A DNA stretch of 64,000 nt from JAHRAW01 sp028066695 (GTDB taxonomy: Bacteria > Pseudomonadota > Gammaproteobacteria > Arenicellales > Poriferihabitantaceae): NCBI GenBank assembly GCA_963457535.1, contig OY734803.1, positions 992,001 to 1,056,000 on the forward strand, read 5' to 3'. This document shows, one piece after another, positions 17,418 through 25,925 of the stretch (within the stretch, counting starts at the first letter, position 1; the number at the start of each line of letters is the position of its first letter). Position numbers and translations under genes: made by a program. Below the pieces are notes generated by a model. It searched no databases. It was not told the origin of the DNA and saw only the letters and a program-made list of their open reading frames with translations.

Positions 17418-18668
17418 CTAGGCGCCGTCCGAGCGGTATGCAAAATAGTTGCGCCGCGTTGCAATGTGGTCGGCGATGAATTTCGCGTCGTGCCAGACGC
17501 CCCAGATGAAGGACGAGCCGCGCCGCGACTGCCACGGCAACCCGAGAAAATACACGCCGGGTTCGCCCGAGACGCCGCGCCGGTGTTTCGGTTTTCCGTC
17601 TTCGTCAAACGCGCGCACTTCCAGCCAGTCGTATTCCACGCCGAAACCGGTCGCCCAGATGATCGTGCTGATTCCGGCCTGCGCCGGATTGAGCGCAAGT
17701 TCCGGCGCGGTCATGCACGGCGGGTCCGCTTCCATCACGCGCGCTTCCGGCTCTTCGGGAAAATTCAGACCGTTGCGCGCGATGAACGCGTCGGCTTCGT
17801 CCAGCAGCGAAAGATAATTCGCGTCGCCGCGCGCGATGTTGGCGGCGAGGTCCGGCGCAAAATGCAGCGCGCCGCCGTGAAACGATTGCGCGCGCCCGAG
17901 CAGCGTCATGCGCGCGGCGAGGCGGCGAAAATCCACGGTGCGCCCGCCGTCCGCGCCGCTGACCGCGATGGTCACATGCTCGGCGCCCGGCTCCGGTTCG
18001 GCGTCGTCCCATTTGCCGAGCACGCCGAGCCACCAAACAAAATCGCGCCCGCGGTAGCGGCGAAACGGCCGGTCGTGCCGGCCGACCGAGAGATAGACGC
18101 GCCTCCCGGCGCGCGCCAGTTCGTCGGCGATTTGCACTCCGGAGGAGCCGGCGCCGACCACCAGCGCCGCGCCCCGCGGCAATTGCCCGGGGTTGCGGTA
18201 TTCGCTGGAATGGATTTGCAGGATTCCGCAGTCGGCCGGAACCACGCGCGGAATGTTCGGCGTTTGAAACGCGCCGGTCGCGGCGACCACGCTGCCGGCC
18301 TCAATCACGCCTTCCGAGGTTTCCACGCGAAAACCGCGCCGGCCCGGAATTTTTTGCGCCTTCACCGCCTCCACGCCGCAGCGCACCGGCGCGTCGATTT
18401 GTTTCGCATACGCGGCGAAATAGTCGGCGACATCTTCCTTCGACGGAAACGCGTCGGCATCGCCGGAAAATTCCCTGCCCGGAAAGCGGTCGTGCCAGGC
18501 CGGCCCGTTTGTGACCAGCGAATCCCATCTCCCGCTGCGCCACCGCTCGGCGATGCGCGCGCGCTCCAGCACCAGATGCGAAATGCCGCAGCCGCGCAAA
18601 TGCTCGCTCATCGCGATTCCGGCCTGTCCGCCGCCGACAACCAGCGTTTCAACTTTTTCCGGGCGCAT
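17418..18668 (-). CDS. FAD/NAD(P)-dependent flavoprotein monooxygenase (CzcO/TrkA-type)
   Basis: A 416-residue two-dinucleotide-fold flavoprotein. The FAD motif is LVVGGGQAGIAMSEHL near residue 10, and a second Rossmann motif, VVGAGSSGVQIADELA, lies mid-protein. ATGAFQTPNIP and IWATGFGVEYDWL are typical of the COG2072 putative flavin-containing monooxygenases. Substrate not predictable. The ATG at 18668 begins 10 residues before the FAD motif; a longer in-frame start at 18755 would overlap the folKP promoter region and is less likely. It diverges from folKP. Confidence 0.85.
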   Translation of the reverse strand: MRPEKVETLVVGGGQAGIAMSEHLRGCGISHLVLERARIAERWRSGRWDSLVTNGPAWHDRFPGREFSGDADAFPSKEDVADYFAAYAKQIDAPVRCGVEAVKAQKIPGRRGFRVETSEGVIEAGSVVAATGAFQTPNIPRVVPADCGILQIHSSEYRNPGQLPRGAALVVGAGSSGVQIADELARAGRRVYLSVGRHDRPFRRYRGRDFVWWLGVLGKWDDAEPEPGAEHVTIAVSGADGGRTVDFRRLAARMTLLGRAQSFHGGALHFAPDLAANIARGDANYLSLLDEADAFIARNGLNFPEEPEARVMEADPPCMTAPELALNPAQAGISTIIWATGFGVEYDWLEVRAFDEDGKPKHRRGVSGEPGVYFLGLPWQSRRGSSFIWGVWHDAKFIADHIATRRNYFAYRSDGA

Positions 18669-18757
18669 TTTTGGCGGCGTGATGGCGGGAAGATTTCGGC
18701 GGCTCGCGTAGTATGATAACCGCGTTTGCCCGGGATTGATTTTTCCATTTTGCATTC

Positions 18758-20086
18758 ATGACGATTTATTTGGGGCTCGGCGCCAACGACGGCGACCGCG
18801 GCCGAAACCTGGAACGCGCCGTTGAAAAACTGGCGGCGGCCGGGTTTCGCCTGCGGCGCGTGTCGCCGGTGGTGGAGTCGCCGGCGCTGCTGCCGCCCGA
18901 GGCGAAGCCGGAATGGCACAAGCCGTATTTGAATCTCGCGGTCGCCGGCGACGCCGACTGGAGCCCGCAACAGGGGCTCGGCATCGCCAAAAAAATTGAA
19001 AGCGAGTTGGGGCGCGCGCCGTCGCGCCCCGAAATGAAGTGGTCGCCGCGCCCGGTGGACATTGACATTTTGCGCTGGCACGACCTGCGACTCGGCTCCG
19101 GCAAACTGACCGTCCCGCATGCCGACGCGGCAAAGCGCGATTTCGTGCTGACGCCGCTGCTGCATTTGCAGCCGGATTTGCCGGCGGAAATTAACGGGGG
19201 CGCGAATGGAAAGAGCGTGTTGGAATTGACGCGCGAAATTCGGCCGATTCCGCTGTGGATGGCCGCGGTCAATGTCACCCCCGATTCGTTTTCCGACGGC
19301 GGCGCGTGGAGCGACGCGCGCGCGCTGGAGGCGCACTTTGACAAACTCATCGCGCGCAATGTGCAGATCATAGACCTCGGCGCCGAATCCACGCGCCCCG
19401 GCGGCGCGGCGCTGGATGTCCATGAAGAATGGGCGCGCCTGGAACCGGCGCTGGCGATGCTCGCCGAAAAACTTTCCGGGCGGCACATCGCGCCGTGGCT
19501 GTCGCTGGACAGCCGCAACCCGCAAACGCTGGAAAAAGCGCTGCGCTACGGCGTGAACATAATTAACGACGTAACCGGCCTGGCCGACCCGGACATGCAG
19601 GCGCTGATGCGCGACAGCGGATGCCAGGCGGTGGCGATGCACAGTCTGGATGTGCCGGCAGATCCAGCGAACACGCTGCGGGAAACGCCGGGGCGCGGCG
19701 CGGTCGCGCAGATTCTGGAATGGGCCGAACAGCGCATGGAAACCTGGGCGAAAGCGCGCCTGGATTTAAACCGCATTTTGCTCGACCCCGGCATCGGTTT
19801 CGGCAAAACCTCGCTGCAATGTTTTGAAATTTTGTCGCACTGCGCGCAATTGCGCCGCGCCGGGTTGCGCCTCGCGATCGGGCATTCGCGCAAATCCTTC
19901 ATGCGCGCGCTGGCGCCGCCGGGCGCCGCGCCGGCCGACGGCGACGCCGAGACGCTCGGCGTGTCGCTGGCCTTGTGCGGGCAGGGCGCCGATGTGATTC
20001 GCGTGCACGACCCGTTTCTGCACATGCGCGCCTATCTCGGCTGGGCGCACATCGCCGGCCGCGACCGGTCGCCCGCCCCAAAATAG
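18758..20086 (+). CDS. folKP: Bifunctional HPPK-DHPS folate synthesis protein
   Basis: A 442-residue natural fusion. Residues 1-150 are 6-hydroxymethyl-dihydropterin pyrophosphokinase (FolK: YLGLGANDGDRGRNLERA, RPVDIDIL, VPHADAAKRDFVLTPL). Residues from about 165 are dihydropteroate synthase (FolP: AAVNVTPDSFSDGG, DLGAESTRPG, NIINDVTG, DPGIGFGK, GHSRKSFM). Together they perform two consecutive steps from hydroxymethyl-dihydropterin to dihydropteroate. The fusion is common in plants and fungi but infrequent in bacteria. No stop or frame change occurs at the junction. TATGAT at 18712-18717 may be its -10 box. Confidence 0.94.
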   Translation: MTIYLGLGANDGDRGRNLERAVEKLAAAGFRLRRVSPVVESPALLPPEAKPEWHKPYLNLAVAGDADWSPQQGLGIAKKIESELGRAPSRPEMKWSPRPVDIDILRWHDLRLGSGKLTVPHADAAKRDFVLTPLLHLQPDLPAEINGGANGKSVLELTREIRPIPLWMAAVNVTPDSFSDGGAWSDARALEAHFDKLIARNVQIIDLGAESTRPGGAALDVHEEWARLEPALAMLAEKLSGRHIAPWLSLDSRNPQTLEKALRYGVNIINDVTGLADPDMQALMRDSGCQAVAMHSLDVPADPANTLRETPGRGAVAQILEWAEQRMETWAKARLDLNRILLDPGIGFGKTSLQCFEILSHCAQLRRAGLRLAIGHSRKSFMRALAPPGAAPADGDAETLGVSLALCGQGADVIRVHDPFLHMRAYLGWAHIAGRDRSPAPK

Positions 20087-20179
20087 CGCGGCGCTCCGCC
20101 GTGTTTCCCGCGATTTCCGCGGATTTTCGGGGGTTTCGCGGTTTTCGCAATTTTCTTAATCCCCCGGAATTTCCGCCCC

Positions 20180-20208
20180 TTGCGCGCGGCGCGGGTCGGT
20201 GCTATGCT
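20180..20208 (+). promoter_or_regulatory. Predicted promoter of the aldehyde ferredoxin oxidoreductase operon
   Basis: TTGCGC at 20180-20185 and TATGCT at 20203-20208 are spaced by 17 bases, giving a leader of about 64 bases before the ferredoxin ATG. The 190-base gap 20087-20277 otherwise holds GC-rich sequence with repeated TTTCGCGG-like words and no clear terminator for folKP. Confidence 0.45.
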
Positions 20209-20277
20209 GGTCTGCCGCGCGCGAATCCGCCGGCGCGGGGGCTGTCAAAATTTAGAACCACCACCGGGAGGTCCAGA

Positions 20278-20757
20278 ATGCAACGCTCTTTGTATATTGA
20301 CGCCGACAAATGCACCGGCTGCCTGCAGTGCGAGATGGCATGCTCCTTTGAAAACGAAGGGGTGTTCAATCCGGCCAAATCGCGCATCAAGGTTTTCAAC
20401 TTTCACCAGGAGGGCCGCTTCGTGCCCTACACCTGCACGCAATGCGACGAGGCGTGGTGCATGGCCGCCTGCCCGGTCGACGCCATCACCATGAACCGCG
20501 AGACCGGCGCGATGGAAGTCTCCGACGCAACCTGCGTCGGCTGCAAGGTCTGCACCATCGCCTGCCCGTTCGGCACGATCAACTACAACCAGGACAGCGG
20601 CAAGGTGATCAAGTGCGACCTGTGCGGCGGCGACCCCGAGTGCGCGAAAGCGTGCCCGACCGAAGCGATCACCTATGTGGACGCCGACGCCACCGGCCTG
20701 GACAAGATGCGCGCCTGGGCGGAAAAGACCGACAACGCGGCCAAAGCTGCGCACTGA
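20278..20757 (+). CDS. Four-cluster 4Fe-4S ferredoxin subunit partnered with AOR
   Basis: A 159-residue polyferredoxin of the HycB/DmsB type with four cysteine groups: CTGCLQCEMAC, CTQCDEAWCMAACP, CVGCKVCTIACP and CDLCGGDPECAKACP. It should hold four 4Fe-4S clusters and carry electrons from the tungsten enzyme encoded next. The ribosome binding site GGGAGG precedes the ATG at 20278. A longer in-frame extension upstream is rejected because homology begins here. It is the first gene of a seven-gene cluster running to 25859. Confidence 0.9.
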   Translation: MQRSLYIDADKCTGCLQCEMACSFENEGVFNPAKSRIKVFNFHQEGRFVPYTCTQCDEAWCMAACPVDAITMNRETGAMEVSDATCVGCKVCTIACPFGTINYNQDSGKVIKCDLCGGDPECAKACPTEAITYVDADATGLDKMRAWAEKTDNAAKAAH

Positions 20758-20801
20758 AACCACCACCACATCAACCGAGAGTTTTCTCAGGGGGAACCAC
20801 T

Positions 20802-22658
20802 ATGGCATGGGCAAAAAAACTTCTGCGCGTCAACCTCGCCAAAGGCGAGGTTGCAAGCGAGCCGCTCAACATGGAGTGGGCCGGCGAATACATCGGCCAG
20901 CGCGGCCTGGCGACGCGCTATCTGGTCGCCGAAACCGATCCGAAATGCGACCCGCTCGGCGCCGACAACAAAATGATCTTCGCCACCGGCCCGCTGACCG
21001 GCACCGCGGTCTCCACCGGCGGGCGCTATTCGGTGATCACCAAAAGTCCGCTGACCGGCGCGGTCGCCTGCTCCAATTCCGGCGGGTTTCTCGGCGCCGA
21101 GTTGAAGTCGGCCGGCTGGGACATGATCATCTTTGAGGGCAAGTCGCCGAAGCCGGTGATGCTGTGCATCGTCAACGAGCGCGCTGAACTGGTGGACGCC
21201 TCCGACCTGTGGGGCAAGAGCGTGTGGGAGACCGACAAGTTGATCCACGACAAATACCAGGACGCGCAAATCCGCATCGCCGCGGTCGGGCGCGCGGCCG
21301 AATCCGGCTGCCTGTATTCGGCGATCATCAACGATCTGCATCGCGCCGCCGGGCGCTCCGGCGTCGGCGCGGTCATGGCCTCCAAAAATCTGAAGGCGGT
21401 CGCGGTGCGCGGCAGCCGCGGCGTCGGCGGCGTCAAAGACCCGGCGCGCTTCATGAAGAGCGTCGCCGAGCAAAAGAAGGTGCTCGCCGAAAACCCGGTC
21501 ACCGGCAAGGGCCTGCCGGCGCTCGGCACGCAGGTGCTGATGAACGTGGTCAACGAAATCGGCGCGCTGCCGGCGAACAACATGCGCGATGTGCAGTTTG
21601 ACGGCGCCTCCAAAATTTCCGGCGAGGCGATGCTCGAGCCGCGCCCCGGCGACGGCAAGCCCAACCTGACCACCAACGCGGCCTGCTTCGGCTGCACCAT
21701 CGCCTGCGGGCGCATCTCCACCATCGACAAAAACCATTTCAGCGTCGAGAACAAGCCCGAATACTGGGGGAATTCCGGCGGACTGGAATACGAGGCGGCC
21801 TGGGCGATGGGCGCCGACACCGGCGTCAGCGACATGGACGCGATCACCTACACCAACTTCATCTGCAACGAAGACGGCATGGATCCGATTTCCTTCGGCG
21901 CCACCGTGGCCGCGGCAATGGAGTTGTTTGAACTCGGCGCGATCACCACCAAGCAAACCGGCGGCGTTGAATTAAAATTCGGCTCGGCCGAGGCGCTGAC
22001 TTGGTGCGCCGACCAGGTCGCAACCGGCCAGGGTTTCGGCAAGGAACTCGGCCTCGGCTCAAAGCGCTTGTGCGAAAAATACGGGCATCCGGAACTGTCC
22101 ATGACGGTCAAAGGGCAGGAGTTTCCGGCATACGACCCGCGCGGCATTCAGGGCATGGGGCTGACCTACGCCACCTCCAACCGCGGCGCCTGCCACCTGC
22201 GCAGTTACACCGTGGCCTCCGAAGTGCTCGGCATTCCGGAAAAAACCGACCCGCTGGTCACCGACGGCAAGGCCGGGCTGGTCAAGGCGTTTCAGGACGC
22301 GACCGCGGCGGTGGATTCGCTCGGCATCTGCGTGTTCACCACTTTCGCCTGGACGCTGGACAACATCGCGCCGCAGGTGGACGCGGCCTGCGACGGCGAG
22401 TGGAGCGTGGACCGGCTGCTGGAGGCCGGCGAGCGCATCTGGAACCTGGAGCGCGACTACAACATGAAGGCCGGCATCAGCGGCGCCGACGACAAACTGC
22501 CCGAACGCCTGCTGAAAGAGGCCGCGAAAACCGGCCCGGCGAAAGGCAAGGTCAACGGCCTGGAGAAGATGCTGCCGGAATACTACAAACTGCGCGGCTG
22601 GACCAAAGACGGGCAACTCACCGACAAGGTGCGCAAGCAGTTCGCGCTGCCGGCGTAG
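20802..22658 (+). CDS. aor: Tungsten-dependent aldehyde ferredoxin oxidoreductase
   Basis: A 618-residue AOR-family enzyme that oxidises aldehydes to acids, or the reverse, at a tungsten bis-pterin centre. The 4Fe-4S ligands are Cys295, Cys298, Cys302 (CFGCTIAC) and Cys510 (LGICVF), close to the positions in the archaeal enzyme. ATSNRGACHLRSYTVASE is a family signature near the cofactor. The ATG at 20802 follows a GGGGAA site. The clustered ferredoxin and flavoprotein suggest that electrons can reach NAD(P), as in bacterial three-subunit AORs. Aldehyde specificity cannot be read from sequence. Confidence 0.93.
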   Translation: MAWAKKLLRVNLAKGEVASEPLNMEWAGEYIGQRGLATRYLVAETDPKCDPLGADNKMIFATGPLTGTAVSTGGRYSVITKSPLTGAVACSNSGGFLGAELKSAGWDMIIFEGKSPKPVMLCIVNERAELVDASDLWGKSVWETDKLIHDKYQDAQIRIAAVGRAAESGCLYSAIINDLHRAAGRSGVGAVMASKNLKAVAVRGSRGVGGVKDPARFMKSVAEQKKVLAENPVTGKGLPALGTQVLMNVVNEIGALPANNMRDVQFDGASKISGEAMLEPRPGDGKPNLTTNAACFGCTIACGRISTIDKNHFSVENKPEYWGNSGGLEYEAAWAMGADTGVSDMDAITYTNFICNEDGMDPISFGATVAAAMELFELGAITTKQTGGVELKFGSAEALTWCADQVATGQGFGKELGLGSKRLCEKYGHPELSMTVKGQEFPAYDPRGIQGMGLTYATSNRGACHLRSYTVASEVLGIPEKTDPLVTDGKAGLVKAFQDATAAVDSLGICVFTTFAWTLDNIAPQVDAACDGEWSVDRLLEAGERIWNLERDYNMKAGISGADDKLPERLLKEAAKTGPAKGKVNGLEKMLPEYYKLRGWTKDGQLTDKVRKQFALPA

Positions 22659-22682
22659 CGGCATGGCGCGGGGGGATTCCCG

Positions 22683-23933
22683 GTGAGGCACGTCATCCTC
22701 GGCGCCGGCCCGGCCGGCGTGGTCGCGGCCGAAACCCTGCGCGGGCTGGACGCCGACGCGTCCATCAGCATCATCGGCGACGAGCCCGAGCCGCCGTATT
22801 CGCGCATGGCGATCCCGTATCTGTTGAGCGGGCGCATTGAGGAGCGCGGCACCCACCTGCGAAAACGCGGCGATTATTTCGCCGGACGCGGCATTGAGGT
22901 GGTCCGCGCGCGCGCCGAAAAAGTAGACGCGAAAGCGAAGCGCGTGCATCTTTCCGGCGGAAAATCCAAAACCGCCGACTACGACAAACTGCTGGTGGCG
23001 ACCGGCGCGCGCCCGCTCACCCCGCCGATTCCCGGCATAGACCACGCGCGCGTCAGCAGTTGCTGGACGCTGGAAGACGCGCGCAAAATCCTCGCCGGCA
23101 TCAAAAACGGCGCGCCGGTGGTGCTGATCGGCGCCGGCTTCATCGGCTGCATCATTCTGGAATCGCTGGTCGCGGCCGGCGCGAAACTGACCATCATTGA
23201 GATGGGCGAGCGCATGGTGCCGCGCATGCTCGACCAAACCTGCGGTGAATTGCTGCAGAAGTGGTGCGAGCAAAAAGGCGTGCGCGTGCTGACCGGCGCG
23301 CAGGTCGCGGCCATTGAAGACGCCGGCAAAGGCGGCGTCTCGGTGCAAATCAAGGACGGGCCGGCGATACCGGCCGAACTGGTCATCAGCGCGACCGGCG
23401 TGCGCGCCAACGCCGGCTTTCTGGAAGGCGCGGTCAAACTGCAGGACGGCGCGGTGCTCGCCGATGAGCGCCTCGCCTCGTCCGACCCCGACATCTTCGC
23501 GGCCGGCGATGTCGCCTGCGGCAAGGACTTTTCCAGCGGCGAATACAGCGTGCAGGCGATTCAGCCGACCGCGGTCGAGCACGCGCGCATCGCCGCGCAC
23601 AACATGCGCCGAAGCGGCGCGGTGCGCCACCGCGGCGCGGTGCCGATGAATGTGCTGGACACCATCGGGCTGATTTCGTCCTCCTACGGGCTGTGGCGCG
23701 GCGTGGACGGCGGCGACAGCGGCGCGCTGCTGGACGCGCCCGGCTTTCGCTACATTTGCCTGCGCTTCGCCGAAGACCGGCTGGTCGGCGCCAACACGCT
23801 CGGATTGACGCAGCACATCGGCGTCATCCGCGGGCTGATTCAGGGGCGCTTCGCGCTGGGAAAATGGAAACAGCGGCTGGTGGAAAATCCGCTGCAATTG
23901 ATGGAAGCGTATTTGGCGGTGACGCAGGCGTAA
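22683..23933 (+). CDS. FAD-dependent pyridine nucleotide-disulfide oxidoreductase of the AOR cluster
   Basis: A 416-residue NAD(P)H:acceptor flavoprotein. The start is GTG at 22683, giving HVILGAGPAGVVAAETLRG as the FAD-binding loop at the N terminus. A second motif, VLIGAGFIGCIILESL, is the NAD(P) fold, and IFAAGDVACGKD binds the FAD ribityl chain. It resembles nitrite-reductase-type or rubredoxin-reductase-type flavoproteins. Position between aor and the moaD genes suggests that it links AOR electrons to NAD(P). Confidence 0.85.
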   Translation: MRHVILGAGPAGVVAAETLRGLDADASISIIGDEPEPPYSRMAIPYLLSGRIEERGTHLRKRGDYFAGRGIEVVRARAEKVDAKAKRVHLSGGKSKTADYDKLLVATGARPLTPPIPGIDHARVSSCWTLEDARKILAGIKNGAPVVLIGAGFIGCIILESLVAAGAKLTIIEMGERMVPRMLDQTCGELLQKWCEQKGVRVLTGAQVAAIEDAGKGGVSVQIKDGPAIPAELVISATGVRANAGFLEGAVKLQDGAVLADERLASSDPDIFAAGDVACGKDFSSGEYSVQAIQPTAVEHARIAAHNMRRSGAVRHRGAVPMNVLDTIGLISSSYGLWRGVDGGDSGALLDAPGFRYICLRFAEDRLVGANTLGLTQHIGVIRGLIQGRFALGKWKQRLVENPLQLMEAYLAVTQA

Positions 23934-23990
23934 GCGGCGGCGCCGGCATTTTTCCGCCCCTTTCCACTTCCCTTCACCGCCCGTTCGCGC

Positions 23991-24245
23991 GTGCAAGTCA
24001 CTTTCAAACTCTTCGCCACGCTGATGCGCCACCTGCCGCCCGGCGCGAAGCGGCACGCGGTAACGCTGGAATTCGGCGCCGGCGAGGCGGTCACGCCAAA
24101 CCAACTCATCGAGCGCTTCGCGGTGCCGCGCTCGGAGGTGCATTTGGTGCTGGTCAACGGCGTCTATCTGGCCGAGGACGGGCGCGACACGCCGCTGCGC
24201 GACGGCGACCAACTGGCGATTTGGCCGCCGGTGGCCGGCGGATGA
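23991..24245 (+). CDS. moaD: MoaD-like ubiquitin-fold sulfur carrier (first copy)
   Basis: An 84-residue beta-grasp protein ending in Gly-Gly (WPPVAGG), the residue pair thiocarboxylated in MoaD/ThiS proteins. MoaD donates the dithiolene sulfurs of molybdopterin, needed by AOR's tungsten cofactor. The start is GTG at 23991 (VQVTFKLFATLMRHLP). No strong ribosome binding site is seen. The stop overlaps the next ATG as ATGA. Confidence 0.82.
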   Translation: MQVTFKLFATLMRHLPPGAKRHAVTLEFGAGEAVTPNQLIERFAVPRSEVHLVLVNGVYLAEDGRDTPLRDGDQLAIWPPVAGG

Positions 24246-24544
24246 GCGCGCCGGCCGATTTTGTGCACGAGGCCGAGATGGGCTTCAGTCACGGCGAATT
24301 CCTGCGCGGACTGCCGTCCGCGGTCGCGCCCTACTGCATTGAAAAGGAATCCGACGCGGTCTACCGGCTGCGCCACGACGCGCGGCGCGTGGTGGTCACG
24401 CTGCAGCCGGAGGCGCGCCGCGCGCTCGGCGCGATTGCGCTGCCGGTGACCGCGGTCAAACTGGAGTTCTTCGGCTTCAGCCGCGAGCGCTTTGAAAGTT
24501 TTTTGCGCCGCTACCGGCGCCACATGCAAAAAGGGGGCGGCTGA
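24242..24544 (+). CDS. Unknown 100-residue protein between two moaD genes
   Basis: I do not recognise the family. The protein opens SAPADFVHEAEMGFSHGEF and continues with a basic, beta-plus-helix-like middle (RLRHDARRVVVTLQPE) and a C terminus FFGFSRERFESFLRRYRRH. It overlaps both neighbours by ATGA and TGATG junctions, so it is translated with them. Gene order suggests a role in tungsten-cofactor assembly or AOR maturation, which is inference only. No cysteine cluster or membrane segment is visible. Confidence 0.75.
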   Translation: MSAPADFVHEAEMGFSHGEFLRGLPSAVAPYCIEKESDAVYRLRHDARRVVVTLQPEARRALGAIALPVTAVKLEFFGFSRERFESFLRRYRRHMQKGGG

Positions 24545-24792
24545 TGAAAGTGACGCTGAAACTGTTTTCCGGCCTGATGGAATACCTGCCGGACGGCGCC
24601 GACGGCAACGCGCTGGAAGTGCAGACGCGCGAGCCGCTGACCCCGCGCATGCTCATTGAAAAATACCGCGTGCCGCCCGGCGAGGCGCGCGTGGTCATGG
24701 TCAACGGCGAATTTCTGCCGCCCGAGAAGCACGAGGCGCCGCTGCGCGACGGCGATGTGATGTCGGTCTGGCCGTCAATTCAGGGCGGATGA
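24544..24792 (+). CDS. moaD: MoaD-like ubiquitin-fold sulfur carrier (second copy)
   Basis: An 82-residue MoaD/ThiS-type protein ending WPSIQGG, paralogous to the gene 300 bases upstream (shared KLF-x-LM and RDGD-x-ASVWP-type segments) but clearly diverged. The presence of two carriers in one cluster suggests either separate partners or separate steps. The stop overlaps the moaA ATG. Confidence 0.82.
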   Translation: MKVTLKLFSGLMEYLPDGADGNALEVQTREPLTPRMLIEKYRVPPGEARVVMVNGEFLPPEKHEAPLRDGDVMSVWPSIQGG

Positions 24793-25859
24793 GCGCCGCG
24801 ACTCCGCAATCCGCCAATTCGCTCCCGCGCGACCGGCGCGGGCGGCCGTTGCGCGATTTGCGCGTGTCGGTCACCGACCGCTGCAATTTCCGCTGCAACT
24901 ACTGCATGCCACGCGACGCGTTCGGGCGCGGCCACCGCTTCCTGCCGAAGCGCGAACTGCTGCGCTTTGAGGAAATAGAAACCCTGGCGCGCGCCTTCAC
25001 CGGGCTCGGCGTGCACAAAATCCGGCTGACCGGCGGCGAGCCGCTGCTGCGAAACGACCTGGAAGACCTGGTCGCGCGGCTGGCGCAACTGGACGAACTG
25101 GACGACCTCGCGCTGACCACCAACGCCTCGCTTTTGACGCGCGCGCGCGCCGACTCGCTGCGCCGCGCCGGCATCCGCCGCGTCAACATCAGCCTGGACG
25201 CGCTGGACGAGCGCGTATACCGCCAAATCAACCAGATAGATTCGCCGCTCGGCGATGTGCTCGGCGGCATAGAACACGCGCTCGGCGCCGGGTTTGACGC
25301 GGTCAAAATCAACATGGTCGTGCAAAAAGGCGTGAACGACGGCGAAATTCTGCCGATGGCGCGCCGCTTTCGCGGCAGCGGCGCGATTTTGCGCTTCATT
25401 GAATTCATGGATGTCGGCAACCACAACCGCTGGTCGCTCGGGCGCGTATGCACCGCGCGCGAAATTCTGGAAACAATCGCCGCCGCCCACCCGCTGGAGC
25501 CGCTCGAGGCGAACCACCATGGCGAGGTCGCAAAGCGCTGGCGCTACGCCGACGGCGGCGGTGAAATCGGCGTCATCGCCTCGGTCAGCGAGCCGTTCTG
25601 CGGCGGCTGCGCGCGCGCGCGCCTGTCGGCGATCGGCGAACTCTACACCTGCCTGTTCGCCGTCTCCGGTTTTGACCTGCGGAAATGGCTGCGCGCCGGG
25701 CTCGGCGCGGAGGAATTGCGCGCGCGCATCGGCGCGCTGTGGCGCGGGCGGCGCGACCAGTATTCGGTGGAAAGGCTGTCGCAGCCGCGGACCGCCCATT
25801 CCGGCGCGGGCGCGGCGCAAAACTCGCAAAAAGTGGAGATGTCCTACATCGGCGGCTAG
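24789..25859 (+). CDS. moaA: GTP 3',8-cyclase MoaA
   Basis: A 356-residue radical SAM enzyme that starts molybdopterin synthesis by rearranging GTP. The N-terminal cluster motif is CNFRCNYC, followed by KIRLTGGEPLLR. The C-terminal second 4Fe-4S site has CGGCARARLSA and a later Cys (LYTCLF). The protein ends in Gly-Gly (YIGG), required in MoaA. It closes the AOR cluster and implies a dedicated supply of pterin for the tungsten enzyme. A strong hairpin follows. Confidence 0.95.
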   Translation: MSAATPQSANSLPRDRRGRPLRDLRVSVTDRCNFRCNYCMPRDAFGRGHRFLPKRELLRFEEIETLARAFTGLGVHKIRLTGGEPLLRNDLEDLVARLAQLDELDDLALTTNASLLTRARADSLRRAGIRRVNISLDALDERVYRQINQIDSPLGDVLGGIEHALGAGFDAVKINMVVQKGVNDGEILPMARRFRGSGAILRFIEFMDVGNHNRWSLGRVCTAREILETIAAAHPLEPLEANHHGEVAKRWRYADGGGEIGVIASVSEPFCGGCARARLSAIGELYTCLFAVSGFDLRKWLRAGLGAEELRARIGALWRGRRDQYSVERLSQPRTAHSGAGAAQNSQKVEMSYIGG

Positions 25860-25880
25860 GGACCGCCCAGACGCGACAAA

Positions 25881-25910
25881 CCCCTGCAGAGGGGAGAGCC
25901 TCTGCAGGGG
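25881..25910. terminator. Perfect 12-base-pair hairpin between convergent genes
   Basis: CCCCTGCAGAGG (25881-25892) pairs perfectly with CCTCTGCAGGGG (25899-25910) around a 6-base loop. It sits 21 bases after the moaA stop and 15 bases after the stop of the convergent histone-like gene. A short T-run follows on the minus strand only, so it may end both transcripts, with the leftward one better supported. Confidence 0.75.
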
Positions 25911-25925
25911 TCAGAACGCCCGCCC

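Noticed and set aside
22059..24212. A 717-codon open frame opposite aor and the flavoprotein gene
   Set aside because: Covers two confidently identified genes on the other strand and has no family features.
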